NCBI GenBank assembly: GCA_900317105.1
Contig: ONFP01000001.1
Coordinates: 1 to 64,000 of the forward strand
Source of the DNA: an uncultured Succinatimonas sp.
GTDB taxonomy: Bacteria; Pseudomonadota; Gammaproteobacteria; Enterobacterales; Succinivibrionaceae
Length of the DNA stretch: 64,000 nucleotides
Direction: 5' to 3'
In this document: in pieces, positions 24,672 through 33,067 of the stretch
Numbering within the stretch: the stretch's first letter is position 1
Layout: the number at the start of each line of letters is the position of its first letter
Notes under the pieces: generated by a model
What the model was told of the DNA's origin: nothing
The model's database searches: none
Seen by the model: only the letters and a program-made list of their open reading frames with translations
Translations under genes and position numbers: made by a program

Positions 24672-26546
24672 GTGACTGAGACTATATCTACACCTTTACT
24701 CGATAAGATTCACTCACCAGAGGATCTGCGCAAGCTGCCTGTGGAGGAGCTGACTCCCTTATGTTCAGAAATCAGAAAATATATTGTTGATTCAGTAAGC
24801 AAGACTGCAGGTCACCTGGCATCAGGTCTTGCGGTTGTAGAACTTACTGCTGCTCTGCACTATGTCTTTGACACTCCTAATGACAAGATTGTCTGGGACG
24901 TGGGACATCAGTCCTATCCTCACAAAATACTTACCGGACACAAGGAAGAGCTTAAAACCATACGTCAGCGTCATGGTCTGCATGCTTTTATCTGGAGAGG
25001 TGAGACTGATTATGATCTGATTTCAACCGGACATGCATCAACCTCAATTGGTTCAGCTCTGGGACTTGCCATAGCTCAGAAAAAGCTTAAGACCAACAAC
25101 AAGGTTGTAGCTGTTATCGGTGATGGAGCTCTGTCAGGCGGTGCTTCGTATGAGGCAATGAACTGTGCCGGTTCATGCAAGGATGTTGATCTCATCGTTA
25201 TTCTGAACGATAACGAGATGAGTATATCCCAGAATGTGGGGTCTATCTCCAAATACTTGGCCTCTATTCTTGCAAGTCCATACTATGTAAATTTTGTTGA
25301 GGGCGGAAAGAAACTTCTGTCCAATCTAGATCTGCCAAGTATTAAATCACTGGCAGAAAAGGCTCAGGAACATGTTAAGGGCATGATTATGCCGGGTACT
25401 CTTTTTGAGGAGCTGGGATTTAACTATATCGGTCCTGTTGATGGTCATGATATTGAGGGACTGGTTTCTCTGCTGCAGAATGTAAAAAAAATCGGCGGTC
25501 TGCAGCTGGTACACGTGGTTACCAAAAAGGGAAAGGGCTATGAGCCTGCAGAAAATGATCCTACCAAGTATCACGGTGTTCCATCCTTTGATCCTGAACG
25601 CGGTATAGAAGCTAAGATTACCAAGGATCATGTAACCTACTCGGAAGGTTTTGGTAAATGGCTGTGCAAGAGAGCTGCAGCTGACAGAAATCTTGTAGGA
25701 ATTACTCCTGCTATGCCGGTTGGCTCTGGTATGGAGGAGTTTGCCAGGGTATACCCTCAGCAGTTTTTTGATGTTGGAATTGCCGAACAGCATTCCATGA
25801 TTTTTGCCTCTGGCCTTGCTGCCGGTGGTCTTCATCCTGTGGTTGCGATTTATTCAACCTTTCTGCAGCGAGCCTATGACGGTCTGATACATGATATTGC
25901 CATTCAGAATCTGCCAATTATGATTGCGGTTGACCGAGGCGGTATTGTAGGTCCTGACGGTCCAACCCATCAGGGCATGTTTGATATAGCCTTTATGCGC
26001 TGTATTCCAAATCTGGTGATCATGACTCCATCTGATCTTAAAGAACAGTTCCTGATGCTCAACACCGGTTATCTGTCCAATCGCCCATGTGCTGTAAGAT
26101 ATGAGCGCGGAGCTGATGATACTGATATCTCCAGCCTTTCTCTGGATGAAACAATTGATATCGGTAAATCCAGAACCCTTAAAGAAGGCAGAAATCTTGC
26201 TGTTCTGGCTTTTGGTTCAATTGTTCATAAACTCAAAGAGCTTGCTGACCGTTATCATCTGACCTTGGTTGATATGCGTTTTGTCAAACCTCTGGATGAT
26301 GAGCGTATAAGAGAGCTGGCCAGAACTCACAAGTATATGGTTACGGTTGAGGAAGGAGTAATTCACGGCGGTATCGGTCAGGAGATCTCCTGTATTGCCC
26401 ATGAAGAAAATCCTAAGATTGTGGTCAGAACCCTGGGACTTGCTGACGATTTTATACCTGAAGGCAAAAGGGATGAACTCTTAGCTGAGCAGGGACTGGA
26501 TGTTTCCCATATTGAAAAGACAATTTTAAATCTACTGGAAGGTTAA
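24672..26546 (+). CDS. dxs: 1-deoxy-D-xylulose-5-phosphate synthase
   Basis: The 624-residue thiamine-diphosphate enzyme joins pyruvate and glyceraldehyde 3-phosphate, the first step of the MEP isoprenoid pathway. The ThDP/Mg-binding motif GDGALSGGASYEAMN lies near 152-166, the active-site glutamate in GIAEQHSMIFASGLA near 372, and the transketolase C-terminal domain from about 490. Length matches E. coli Dxs (620). The start is a GTG 6 bp after ispA. It works upstream of dxr, located at 56816-58015 in this window. Confidence 0.97.
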   Translation: MTETISTPLLDKIHSPEDLRKLPVEELTPLCSEIRKYIVDSVSKTAGHLASGLAVVELTAALHYVFDTPNDKIVWDVGHQSYPHKILTGHKEELKTIRQRHGLHAFIWRGETDYDLISTGHASTSIGSALGLAIAQKKLKTNNKVVAVIGDGALSGGASYEAMNCAGSCKDVDLIVILNDNEMSISQNVGSISKYLASILASPYYVNFVEGGKKLLSNLDLPSIKSLAEKAQEHVKGMIMPGTLFEELGFNYIGPVDGHDIEGLVSLLQNVKKIGGLQLVHVVTKKGKGYEPAENDPTKYHGVPSFDPERGIEAKITKDHVTYSEGFGKWLCKRAAADRNLVGITPAMPVGSGMEEFARVYPQQFFDVGIAEQHSMIFASGLAAGGLHPVVAIYSTFLQRAYDGLIHDIAIQNLPIMIAVDRGGIVGPDGPTHQGMFDIAFMRCIPNLVIMTPSDLKEQFLMLNTGYLSNRPCAVRYERGADDTDISSLSLDETIDIGKSRTLKEGRNLAVLAFGSIVHKLKELADRYHLTLVDMRFVKPLDDERIRELARTHKYMVTVEEGVIHGGIGQEISCIAHEENPKIVVRTLGLADDFIPEGKRDELLAEQGLDVSHIEKTILNLLEG

Positions 26547-26548
26547 CT

Positions 26549-27037
26549 ATGCCATCATTTGATATTGTTTCAAAACTGAAAAAAGATGAAGTTCAGAATG
26601 CCGTAGACAATGCAAACCGTGAACTTCAGACTCGTTATGATTTCAGAGGCGTTGAAGCTTCTTATAATTTTGACAAGACCAAGAACACCGTTAAGGTTGA
26701 GGCTGACGAGGAATTTCAGGTTCAGCAGATGGATGAAATTCTGAGAATGAAGCTGGTTAAGCGTAACATCGAGGCTACTGCAGCAGAGTTCTCCGAGATT
26801 ACCCGTTCAGGCAAGAAATCAATCCAGAACGTTACCTTTAAGGAAGGTATTGACAAGGAACTTGCCAAAAAGATTATCAAGATTATCAAGGATGCCAAGC
26901 TTAAGGTTGATGCAAAGATCAACGATGATATTATCCGTGTAACCGGAAAGAAGCGTGATGATCTTCAGGCAACCATTGCACTTGTTCGCGAAAGCAAGAT
27001 TGAACAGCCACTACAGTACGAGAATTTCAGAGACTAA
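26549..27037 (+). CDS. yajQ: YajQ family nucleotide-binding protein
   Basis: The 162-residue cytoplasmic protein belongs to the YajQ/DUF520 family. It shows the signature MPSFDIVSKLKKDEVQNAVDNANREL with RYDFRG, VEADEEFQ in the first repeat and the ferredoxin-like second repeat with VRVTGKKRDDLQ. Members bind nucleotides, and some (Xanthomonas YajQ homologues) are reported to bind cyclic di-GMP; whether this one does is unknown. It starts 2 bp after dxs, a tight translational link. Confidence 0.95.
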   Translation: MPSFDIVSKLKKDEVQNAVDNANRELQTRYDFRGVEASYNFDKTKNTVKVEADEEFQVQQMDEILRMKLVKRNIEATAAEFSEITRSGKKSIQNVTFKEGIDKELAKKIIKIIKDAKLKVDAKINDDIIRVTGKKRDDLQATIALVRESKIEQPLQYENFRD

Positions 27038-27052
27038 CTAAGAGAGCATAAA

Positions 27053-28324
27053 TTGAGCATTCTATCAGAGGAAAGAAAGACACTTCTCCGTCAGATATTT
27101 TCTATAAAAATGGGGCTGTGTCTGTGTCTGGGATTCGCCTCTGGAATGCCTCTGTTTGTGGTTCTTACTCTTATCGGCGCCTATCTGAGAAAGGAGGGCG
27201 TTGATTTAAAGGAAATCGGCCTGTTCTCACTGGCTTCCTTCCCTTATACCTGGAAGTTTGTCTGGGCTCCTCTGGTTGACCGCTACAATCCTTTTGGTAT
27301 CGGCAGACGTCGTGGCTGGATAATTCTATCTCAGATCTTTGTATTTGCCTCTATTTTTATAATCGGTCTGTTTGATGCTAAAAATCAGACCATGATTATT
27401 GCGGTTATTACTCTTATTCTGTCTTTCAGCTCAGCCACGCAGGATATTGTAATTGATGCCTACAGACGAGAAATTCTCGCTGACAATGAGCTTGGTCTCG
27501 GTACTTCGCTGTTTATCGCCGCCTCAAGAGCCTCAAGTCTGATCCCTGCTGGCTTATCATTAATTCTTGCCGAGTTTATCTCCTGGGAGATGGTTTTCTA
27601 TATAACCGCTTCCTTTATGCTGCCTTGTCTGGTACTGTCCTTTTTCTTAAAGGAACCTCTTTCCATAAATGCACCTCGTAATCTTAGAGAGGCGGTGGTT
27701 GAACCTTTCAGAGAGTTTGTTACCCGCAAGGGCCTAAAATCTCTGCTTTTAGTAATTCTGTTTGTGTTCTGCTACAAGCTGGGTGATTCCATGGCAACAG
27801 CTCTGGCCACACCTTTCTATATAGATATGCACTATGATCTTTTAACTATTGGTCTGGTGGCTAAAAACTGCGGTATCTGGTCGATGATTATCGGTGGTAT
27901 CATCGGCGGTGTAATCATGCTTAAGATCGGAATCAATAAAGCTCTGTGGGTGTTTGGATTTGGTCAGCTGATTACAATTCTGGGCTATGCTCTTTTAGCT
28001 CATGTGGGGGAGGGGAGTGATGTATCTCCCTCAATCTGGCTACTCGCAGCGGTGATTATTGCTGAATATCTCGGAGCTGGACTTGGAACGGCTGCGTTTG
28101 TAGCATTCATATCAGCAAAAACCTCAAAGGCTTATGCCGCAACCCAGTTTGCTCTGCTTACTTCACTGAGCGCTGTACCTCGTACCTTCTGCAATGCTAC
28201 TACCGGATATCTTGTGGAATCTCTTGGGTGGGAGAATTTCTTCTATCTGTGTACTGTTCTGGCAATTCCTGGAATGCTGCTGCTCTTTAAGGTTGCACCT
28301 TTCAATTCTGAAACCACAGACTAA
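27053..28324 (+). CDS. ampG: AmpG-family muropeptide permease
   Basis: The 423-residue major-facilitator protein has about 12 membrane segments. The early GFASGMPLFVVLTLIGAYL and the segment KEIGLFSLASFPYTWKFVWAPLVDR with GRRRGW are typical of AmpG, the inner-membrane importer of anhydro-muropeptides in peptidoglycan recycling. A mid-protein SATQDIVIDAYRREIL loop is also characteristic. The start is probably TTG at 27053 with AGAGAG upstream; the first in-frame ATG would cut into helix 1. It is the last gene of the run from pheS and ends before a strong hairpin. Confidence 0.88.
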   Translation: MSILSEERKTLLRQIFSIKMGLCLCLGFASGMPLFVVLTLIGAYLRKEGVDLKEIGLFSLASFPYTWKFVWAPLVDRYNPFGIGRRRGWIILSQIFVFASIFIIGLFDAKNQTMIIAVITLILSFSSATQDIVIDAYRREILADNELGLGTSLFIAASRASSLIPAGLSLILAEFISWEMVFYITASFMLPCLVLSFFLKEPLSINAPRNLREAVVEPFREFVTRKGLKSLLLVILFVFCYKLGDSMATALATPFYIDMHYDLLTIGLVAKNCGIWSMIIGGIIGGVIMLKIGINKALWVFGFGQLITILGYALLAHVGEGSDVSPSIWLLAAVIIAEYLGAGLGTAAFVAFISAKTSKAYAATQFALLTSLSAVPRTFCNATTGYLVESLGWENFFYLCTVLAIPGMLLLFKVAPFNSETTD

Positions 28325-28363
28325 TTTCTTTGAAATCTATCTCATAAGGTGTTTGTACTCAGA

Positions 28364-28388
28364 CTAACGCGGCAGTATGCCGCATTAG
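28364..28388. terminator. Hairpin between convergent ampG and effector-like gene
   Basis: CTAA-C-GCGGCA and TGCCGC-A-TTAG pair around a 3-nt loop with a single mismatch. It lies 39 bp after the ampG stop and 27 bp after the end of the convergent 1180-residue gene. It could stop both transcripts, although T-runs are short on each side. Confidence 0.65.
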
Positions 28389-28415
28389 ATGATGTTTTCT
28401 GGTCAGTTTTTCTTC

Positions 28416-31400
28416 CTATAAAGAAAAGTCTGATTTAAACTCGAAGTCCTTAGGATCAAGCATAACCTCATTGCCAATACGTGCAGCAACGTTACCAGAG
28501 CGTTTACGGTTACCGCCATCGGCAGTCTCTTCAGCATATGCATCAATTTCCTGCATAACTTCGTTCATGATCGCCTGAATTTTGATCTGGTCTTCCTCAC
28601 TACGCGAAATCTGCAGAATTTCTATCATATTTTGAATCAACTGTCTGATACCGCCGTTATTCTTTTTAAACTTAGAATCTTCGTTACCGACCACAATCTT
28701 TTTGGCCTCTGCTTTGAAGCCTTCTTTATTAAGCTTGGTTACAGCTGTGTTCATAGCAAGTTTTACACTAGAAGGGAAATCCTCCTTTCTGTTACCAAGG
28801 TTATCGCCTTTACGTGTAAAGACTGTAGCAAGAGAGCCGCAGTGCAGCATTGATTCTTTAACATCAGTGCTGCGTCTGCCTCTGACCTGCATTCCTGGTG
28901 AACGTGACTTCTGATCCTCTTCCTTGGAAATGGTGCTATTGTAGATACCATGGGTTTCTGTCTTTAAATACAGTCTTCTAGGCTGTCCGTTTACAGCTGG
29001 CAGAGTAAAGTAGTGAAGCGTCTTCATTCCTCCCATCAGACCGCCTACTCCTGTAGGTATATCCAGACCTCTTGGCATATTCATATGTCCATCAACTGTA
29101 TTATGGTGATACTGTTTGGCATGTGTAGAAGTTCTTGTATATACCTCTTTACATGTATCCAACCACTGATACAGTCTACCGTCTGGATCTGAGATTGAGA
29201 ATGCTCCTCTTTCGTTGAATTCTTTTTTATTCAGCGTTGCTGCATGCAGTGCAAGAGTCAGGCAAGCAACATTCCGGGTAGTTGCCTTGTGTCTGAAACC
29301 GTTGCCTGCCAGTACGTCCTTAAGAATTTCACGCCCCTTTTCCACTCTTGCCTGTATTAGAGCTTTAAGTTCTTCAACATTCTTAGGTCTCTGTGCGTCT
29401 GGTGTTTCCATGATCATTTTTTCATATTGAGACTGTACGAAAATAACGTTGGTATCACCAATATTTACAGAAAGGTTTGGAGGGATCACAAATGGAGGTT
29501 TAGAACTGATCTCAACCGGAGTATTGTTTATAAGTGGTGACTCATAGACTTTTGCCTCTAATAGTCCGTCTCCGCCCAATCTTCTGTTTTCTGCTTCCTC
29601 AGGATGGGTTTCCTTCATAACATTCTTCTCTGAGAATGCCTCAAAGAAATGCTCTCGATTCTCTTTAGAAACTGTAATCTTTGCAGTACCGTCTGCAGCA
29701 ATCTCAAGTACAGCTCCTGAGTTCTGAGCTACTTTCTCAAGTAATGCTTTTGCTGCTGCATTTAAAGGTTCGTCGCAGTTATAGACTATTGAGTCTCCAT
29801 CAACATGAGCCTGCCATGGAACTCTACTCTCCTTTATAACTTCAAGATGCTCAAGTGCAACAGATTTATCTTTGCTTACCCAGGTAGTAGGGGATGTCAG
29901 CTTTTCAAGATTTTCGATTGTATTTATTGCCTTTTCCTGAATCTCAGGGCCTTCTGCCTGCAGGTCGTCATAAAGATGGATCTGGTTGTCAGCGACATTT
30001 AAAATCTTCTGCAGGGAGTCATAGAATTCTTTCTCCTTCTCGATTATGTCGTCGGTTATTTTCTTACGGAGTTTGACTTCAGCTTCATCAATACCTGGTT
30101 CATTTGGATCAAATGCTTTTTTGTAATCATCAAAGAGCTTCTCAATTTTTCCATCATTCTTCGCATTTCTCATCACGATAACACCCTTAAGTTTGTTAAA
30201 ACGGGTGTCATCATCAAACACAGAGAAGTTATTGAAACGAGGTTTAGTTATAACATCGCCGCCTATTCCAAATGTATAGGTATCTTTGAAGGTAAAATCA
30301 TCATCAACCTCCAAATACTTGGAATTACCCTCAAGAGAGTGACCTGGGTCAATAGCAAAGAATTTGCCCTGTGAAATTCCCTTGTTCTGTCCGCGGGAAC
30401 CTACAGCGTCTCGATCTGCGGTTACCAGGAAAAATCCCTTGTATTTTCCGAGATTTTCAACAGGTAATCCCTTTGGAGAAACAATTCTTCCGTTTCTGAG
30501 GAAGCCTCTTTCAAAATCTTTATAGTCATCAGCATATTTTGCTTCAAGCATGATCTTAGGATGTCCGTCTGAGTATTTTGCTCTGACAATTTTCAGTTCC
30601 TGAGTTGGGATTCCAAGAATACGTGACAGATCATTGGCAAGGGCTTCGGTTACGGCTCCTGCAGAAACTGAATCGGCAGTTTTTGCTGAATTCAGACGAT
30701 AGAGAGTACCGAATCTACGGTTATGGGCTACACGCTCAGGTCTCATGAACCTACCCGCGTGGGCGGCATTTTTTTTCTTTAGTCGGTCTGCCTCATTGTA
30801 ATCAAGCTTCATGATGTGATGAGTATTAAAACGCTTGAAAACAGGATACTCAAGAATAAGATTTTTGTCTTTAACTCCTAAAACAGCATTGCGAATCTGA
30901 ACAAACAAACCTTTTTTGAGAAGCTCTGGATCAACATCTTTATAGTTCTGAGGATCGTAGGCATGAAATTTTTCTTCAAATGCCTTATACATTTCGCTGT
31001 CAGGATTTTTCATTTCCTGTTCAATTATGAAATCCGCAACTGCAGACATTACAGCCGGATGAGCATAGCCGCATTTCAAGATCTGTTCTCTTAGATCAAG
31101 ACCTTCACAGGCCATACGTAGACTATCGTTCTGTTTTTTCAGATTATCAAGAATCTTTATACTTTCCTCAGAATCCCACTCCTGCATCAGACTTCTAGAA
31201 TCATTTAATGACCAGTCCTGATGATATATAAAGCCAGGTTCAACACCGTTATCCTTAAGTTTTTCAAATACCATCGGATTCAGTGTTGAGCGGTTGATTG
31301 GCATACCAACACCAATTTTTCCGGCTTTGACATGATCTTCTACAGAGGTATCCTTAGCGCCTAACTGCTCTTTTAGATTTGCAAGTCCAGTTGCCTCGTT

Positions 31401-31958
31401 TTCTGCAAATTTTTTCTCGGTGACTACGTCTCCAAGAGCTGCTCTCTCGTAGCCCTCGTTTCCTATAACATAATCAATTTCTGCAGTTATTCTTTCAGAC
31501 ACCTTTTTAAATAAGGTATTCTCATCCTTGATTTCTTTAAAATTAATGTTTGAAAAAGGCTTTGAACTGAGATTCTGTCTGATCTGCGCTCTTTTTTCTC
31601 TTGGCAGTTCTCTGAAAGATGGGTCAGTATCAAGCTGACGGGTGATTTCTCTTGCGAAGCGTCTCATTTTCAGCTGTGAGATCTGTGAAAGGGTTTTTTT
31701 GATATCACAGGCTCTAAGAGATTTCTTAGTCTGGATTCGGTGGTTTAGGACAGTATCAAAGGCATGCTCTCCAAATACACCATATTTTTCAGAAAGAGCC
31801 TTACGGAACGCTTTAATTGTGTTTTCGTTGGTTTTTGCATCTTCTGAAAAAATCAGATTACCAAGTTTTACCTTATTATCCTCATCAACAACAATGTCTC
31901 TTGAGCTAAATATTGTTGAATTTGCTGCATTAATGAAGGATTGAAGCTTATCTGTCAT
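28416..31958 (-). CDS. Putative type III-secreted effector, 1180 residues
   Basis: I do not recognise a described family. No signal peptide or membrane segment is seen; the protein is polar, with a Ser/Asn-containing N-terminus (SFINAANSTIFSS) as in type III substrates. A segment at about 430-545 has VTEALANDLSRILGI (436-450), then TADRDAVGSRGQN (513-525) and FAIDPGHSLEG (534-544). That resembles the catalytic Asp...Asn loop and metal-binding Asp of phosphoinositide-kinase/HipA-like kinases. A second region at about 880-1060 is rich in His, Gly and aromatic residues. The acidic, probably helical stretch at 600-690 could be a linker. The gene lies 49 bp after a CesT-like chaperone gene, has its own GAGG site, and ends convergently to ampG. 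Secretion and kinase activity are inference; a large intracellular enzyme of another kind is possible. Confidence 0.65.
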   Translation of the reverse strand: MTDKLQSFINAANSTIFSSRDIVVDEDNKVKLGNLIFSEDAKTNENTIKAFRKALSEKYGVFGEHAFDTVLNHRIQTKKSLRACDIKKTLSQISQLKMRRFAREITRQLDTDPSFRELPREKRAQIRQNLSSKPFSNINFKEIKDENTLFKKVSERITAEIDYVIGNEGYERAALGDVVTEKKFAENEATGLANLKEQLGAKDTSVEDHVKAGKIGVGMPINRSTLNPMVFEKLKDNGVEPGFIYHQDWSLNDSRSLMQEWDSEESIKILDNLKKQNDSLRMACEGLDLREQILKCGYAHPAVMSAVADFIIEQEMKNPDSEMYKAFEEKFHAYDPQNYKDVDPELLKKGLFVQIRNAVLGVKDKNLILEYPVFKRFNTHHIMKLDYNEADRLKKKNAAHAGRFMRPERVAHNRRFGTLYRLNSAKTADSVSAGAVTEALANDLSRILGIPTQELKIVRAKYSDGHPKIMLEAKYADDYKDFERGFLRNGRIVSPKGLPVENLGKYKGFFLVTADRDAVGSRGQNKGISQGKFFAIDPGHSLEGNSKYLEVDDDFTFKDTYTFGIGGDVITKPRFNNFSVFDDDTRFNKLKGVIVMRNAKNDGKIEKLFDDYKKAFDPNEPGIDEAEVKLRKKITDDIIEKEKEFYDSLQKILNVADNQIHLYDDLQAEGPEIQEKAINTIENLEKLTSPTTWVSKDKSVALEHLEVIKESRVPWQAHVDGDSIVYNCDEPLNAAAKALLEKVAQNSGAVLEIAADGTAKITVSKENREHFFEAFSEKNVMKETHPEEAENRRLGGDGLLEAKVYESPLINNTPVEISSKPPFVIPPNLSVNIGDTNVIFVQSQYEKMIMETPDAQRPKNVEELKALIQARVEKGREILKDVLAGNGFRHKATTRNVACLTLALHAATLNKKEFNERGAFSISDPDGRLYQWLDTCKEVYTRTSTHAKQYHHNTVDGHMNMPRGLDIPTGVGGLMGGMKTLHYFTLPAVNGQPRRLYLKTETHGIYNSTISKEEDQKSRSPGMQVRGRRSTDVKESMLHCGSLATVFTRKGDNLGNRKEDFPSSVKLAMNTAVTKLNKEGFKAEAKKIVVGNEDSKFKKNNGGIRQLIQNMIEILQISRSEEDQIKIQAIMNEVMQEIDAYAEETADGGNRKRSGNVAARIGNEVMLDPKDFEFKSDFSL

Positions 31959-32007
31959 AATACCTCACCGCCCGGGATTTATTCTTTTTGATTCCTTTCT
32001 GAGCTTT

Positions 32008-32478
32008 TTAAGACATCATTCCTATGCTGGTTAATCTGTCAAGTTCTTCATGTTTCTCATCGTTATCAGCTGTTGTATTGATTCTGTCTATCCACATATC
32101 ACAGAGCTGAAGCATCTTTTCAAGTGTGTCAGTAAAATCTTCAATATCTTTTGTTATTTCATTTAGTTCGAACAGATAGTTATAAATCAGAGTTTCACTC
32201 TGAGGTTCAATGGTAAAGTAGCCTCCGGCTGTATCCTTGCCAAACAGAGCACCTACCAGAAGGTCACGATAGACATTTTTTGGGGTATCTTTCTTTAGAG
32301 TGCAAACTTCAATAAAGCATAGAACCCTTGCCGTATCTTCGATTAGTTGCAGATTGATGTTATATTTCTCATCGACATTGACAGAAACCAGACCATCTTC
32401 ATCTGGCTCGAAGGCGTCTATTCCTGTTTCCTTCCTTACTTCTGCTAAAAATGCCTTGTAGGCTTCCATGTTTGTCAT
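32008..32478 (-). CDS. Class I type III secretion chaperone (CesT/SycE-like)
   Basis: The 156-residue acidic protein has the plan of the Tir-chaperone fold. Helix 1 (MEAYKAFLAEVRKETGID) is followed by three strands including DGLVSVNVDEKYNINLQL and ARVLCFIEVCTL. Helix 2, NVYRDLLVGALFGKDTAGG, is the most telling motif, because these chaperones usually show LLxANLFGxxTGG here. Two strands (YFTIEPQSETLIYNYLF) and a long C-terminal helix (IEDFTDTLEKMLQLCDMWIDRI) complete it. Class I chaperones dimerise and hold the N-terminal region of one effector before secretion, and are usually encoded directly beside it; the 1180-residue gene follows by 49 bp. AGGAAG gives a good ribosome-binding site. The identification rests on fold pattern, not a computed alignment. 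Confidence 0.8.
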   Translation of the reverse strand: MTNMEAYKAFLAEVRKETGIDAFEPDEDGLVSVNVDEKYNINLQLIEDTARVLCFIEVCTLKKDTPKNVYRDLLVGALFGKDTAGGYFTIEPQSETLIYNYLFELNEITKDIEDFTDTLEKMLQLCDMWIDRINTTADNDEKHEELDRLTSIGMMS

Positions 32479-32503
32479 TTTTACTTCCTAGGGCTACGAA
32501 AAA

Positions 32504-32554
32504 ATTGTCTTGTATAATTCAACGTACAGTTTTAATCAATCAGTTTTAATCAAT
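32504..32554 (-). promoter_or_regulatory. Promoter with 14-bp tandem direct repeat
   Basis: Read on the minus strand, ATTGATTAAAACTG occurs twice in perfect tandem (32541-32554, then 32527-32540). The proximal copy supplies TTGATT (32539-32534) as a -35 element. A 17-bp spacer leads to TATACA (32516-32511) as the -10, with a start expected about 26 bp before the chaperone ATG. Direct repeats abutting the -35 box are typical of activator sites, such as those of AraC-type regulators that control type III genes. The regulator is not known. Confidence 0.65.
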
Positions 32555-32938
32555 TATAAATTAAATTGCACTACAAATGTAAATGAATATTGTGTTTTGT
32601 GATCCTCGGTAAATATTATACTTTCAGTTTCTCTGAAGTCTTTTTTCTTTTAATCAGTCAGTGACGTTTGTAGCGCAAATTTTTTCGTCTGACAGTCCTT
32701 GATGAGACTTCAGCTTCCTCGTTCTGATTTCTTTTTTTTGTACAGGTGATTTTTTTTGAGAGTTGAACCTCATTTTTGAGGTTTAGGTGAAGAATGATAA
32801 AAATTTTAAAAAAAAGCTGAGCTCCTTTTTAGAATTTGTGAAAGGAAAATTGTTTTCACTTTTAGACCTAAATCTAACATTTAAGATTTAAAGATATTTA
32901 ATTGGTATCAAAAATGGAAAACACGTCCCATAAATGCT

Positions 32939-32985
32939 AAAATCACTGCGAACACTTGCCTGCGTAGAAAATGTGATTTTTTTTT
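32939..32985 (+). promoter_or_regulatory. Terminator-like element in the nqr leader
   Basis: AAAATCAC (32939-32946) can pair with GTGATTTT (32973-32980), and the right arm runs into five further T residues. The 26-nt loop contains short repeats of CTGCG. It sits 83 bp before the nqrA start, the position of an attenuator. It is not a known riboswitch that I can recognise. Confidence 0.5.
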
Positions 32986-33008
32986 ATAAAAAAGTCACGC
33001 TTTTTTAT
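32986..33008 (+). promoter_or_regulatory. Second hairpin in the nqr leader
   Basis: A perfect 9-bp stem ATAAAAAAG / CTTTTTTAT with loop TCACG follows the previous element directly. The right arm contains six T residues. Together the pair forms a tandem hairpin block ahead of nqrA. Confidence 0.55.
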
Positions 33009-33067
33009 GTCGATGGCATGTAGGTAACTAGGATAAGTCTCCTTAATTAAATTTATTGGAACCGTCT

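Larger units (their letters stand above)
32555..33067 (+). other. nqr upstream region
   Basis: This gap of about 510 bp between the divergent chaperone gene and nqrA has no plausible gene. It is AT-rich with long T-runs. Hairpins include AACCTCA / TGAGGTT (32766-32783) and the two described separately at 32939-33008. It should contain the nqr promoter and a leader RNA of some length. Confidence 0.5.

Noticed and set aside
25347..25835. 162-residue frame opposite dxs
   Set aside because: Antisense shadow of a highly conserved gene; composition is not protein-like.
32555..33067. Known riboswitch before nqrA
   Set aside because: I compared the region by eye with common riboswitch cores, such as cyclic di-GMP-I, and saw no match; only simple hairpins can be supported.
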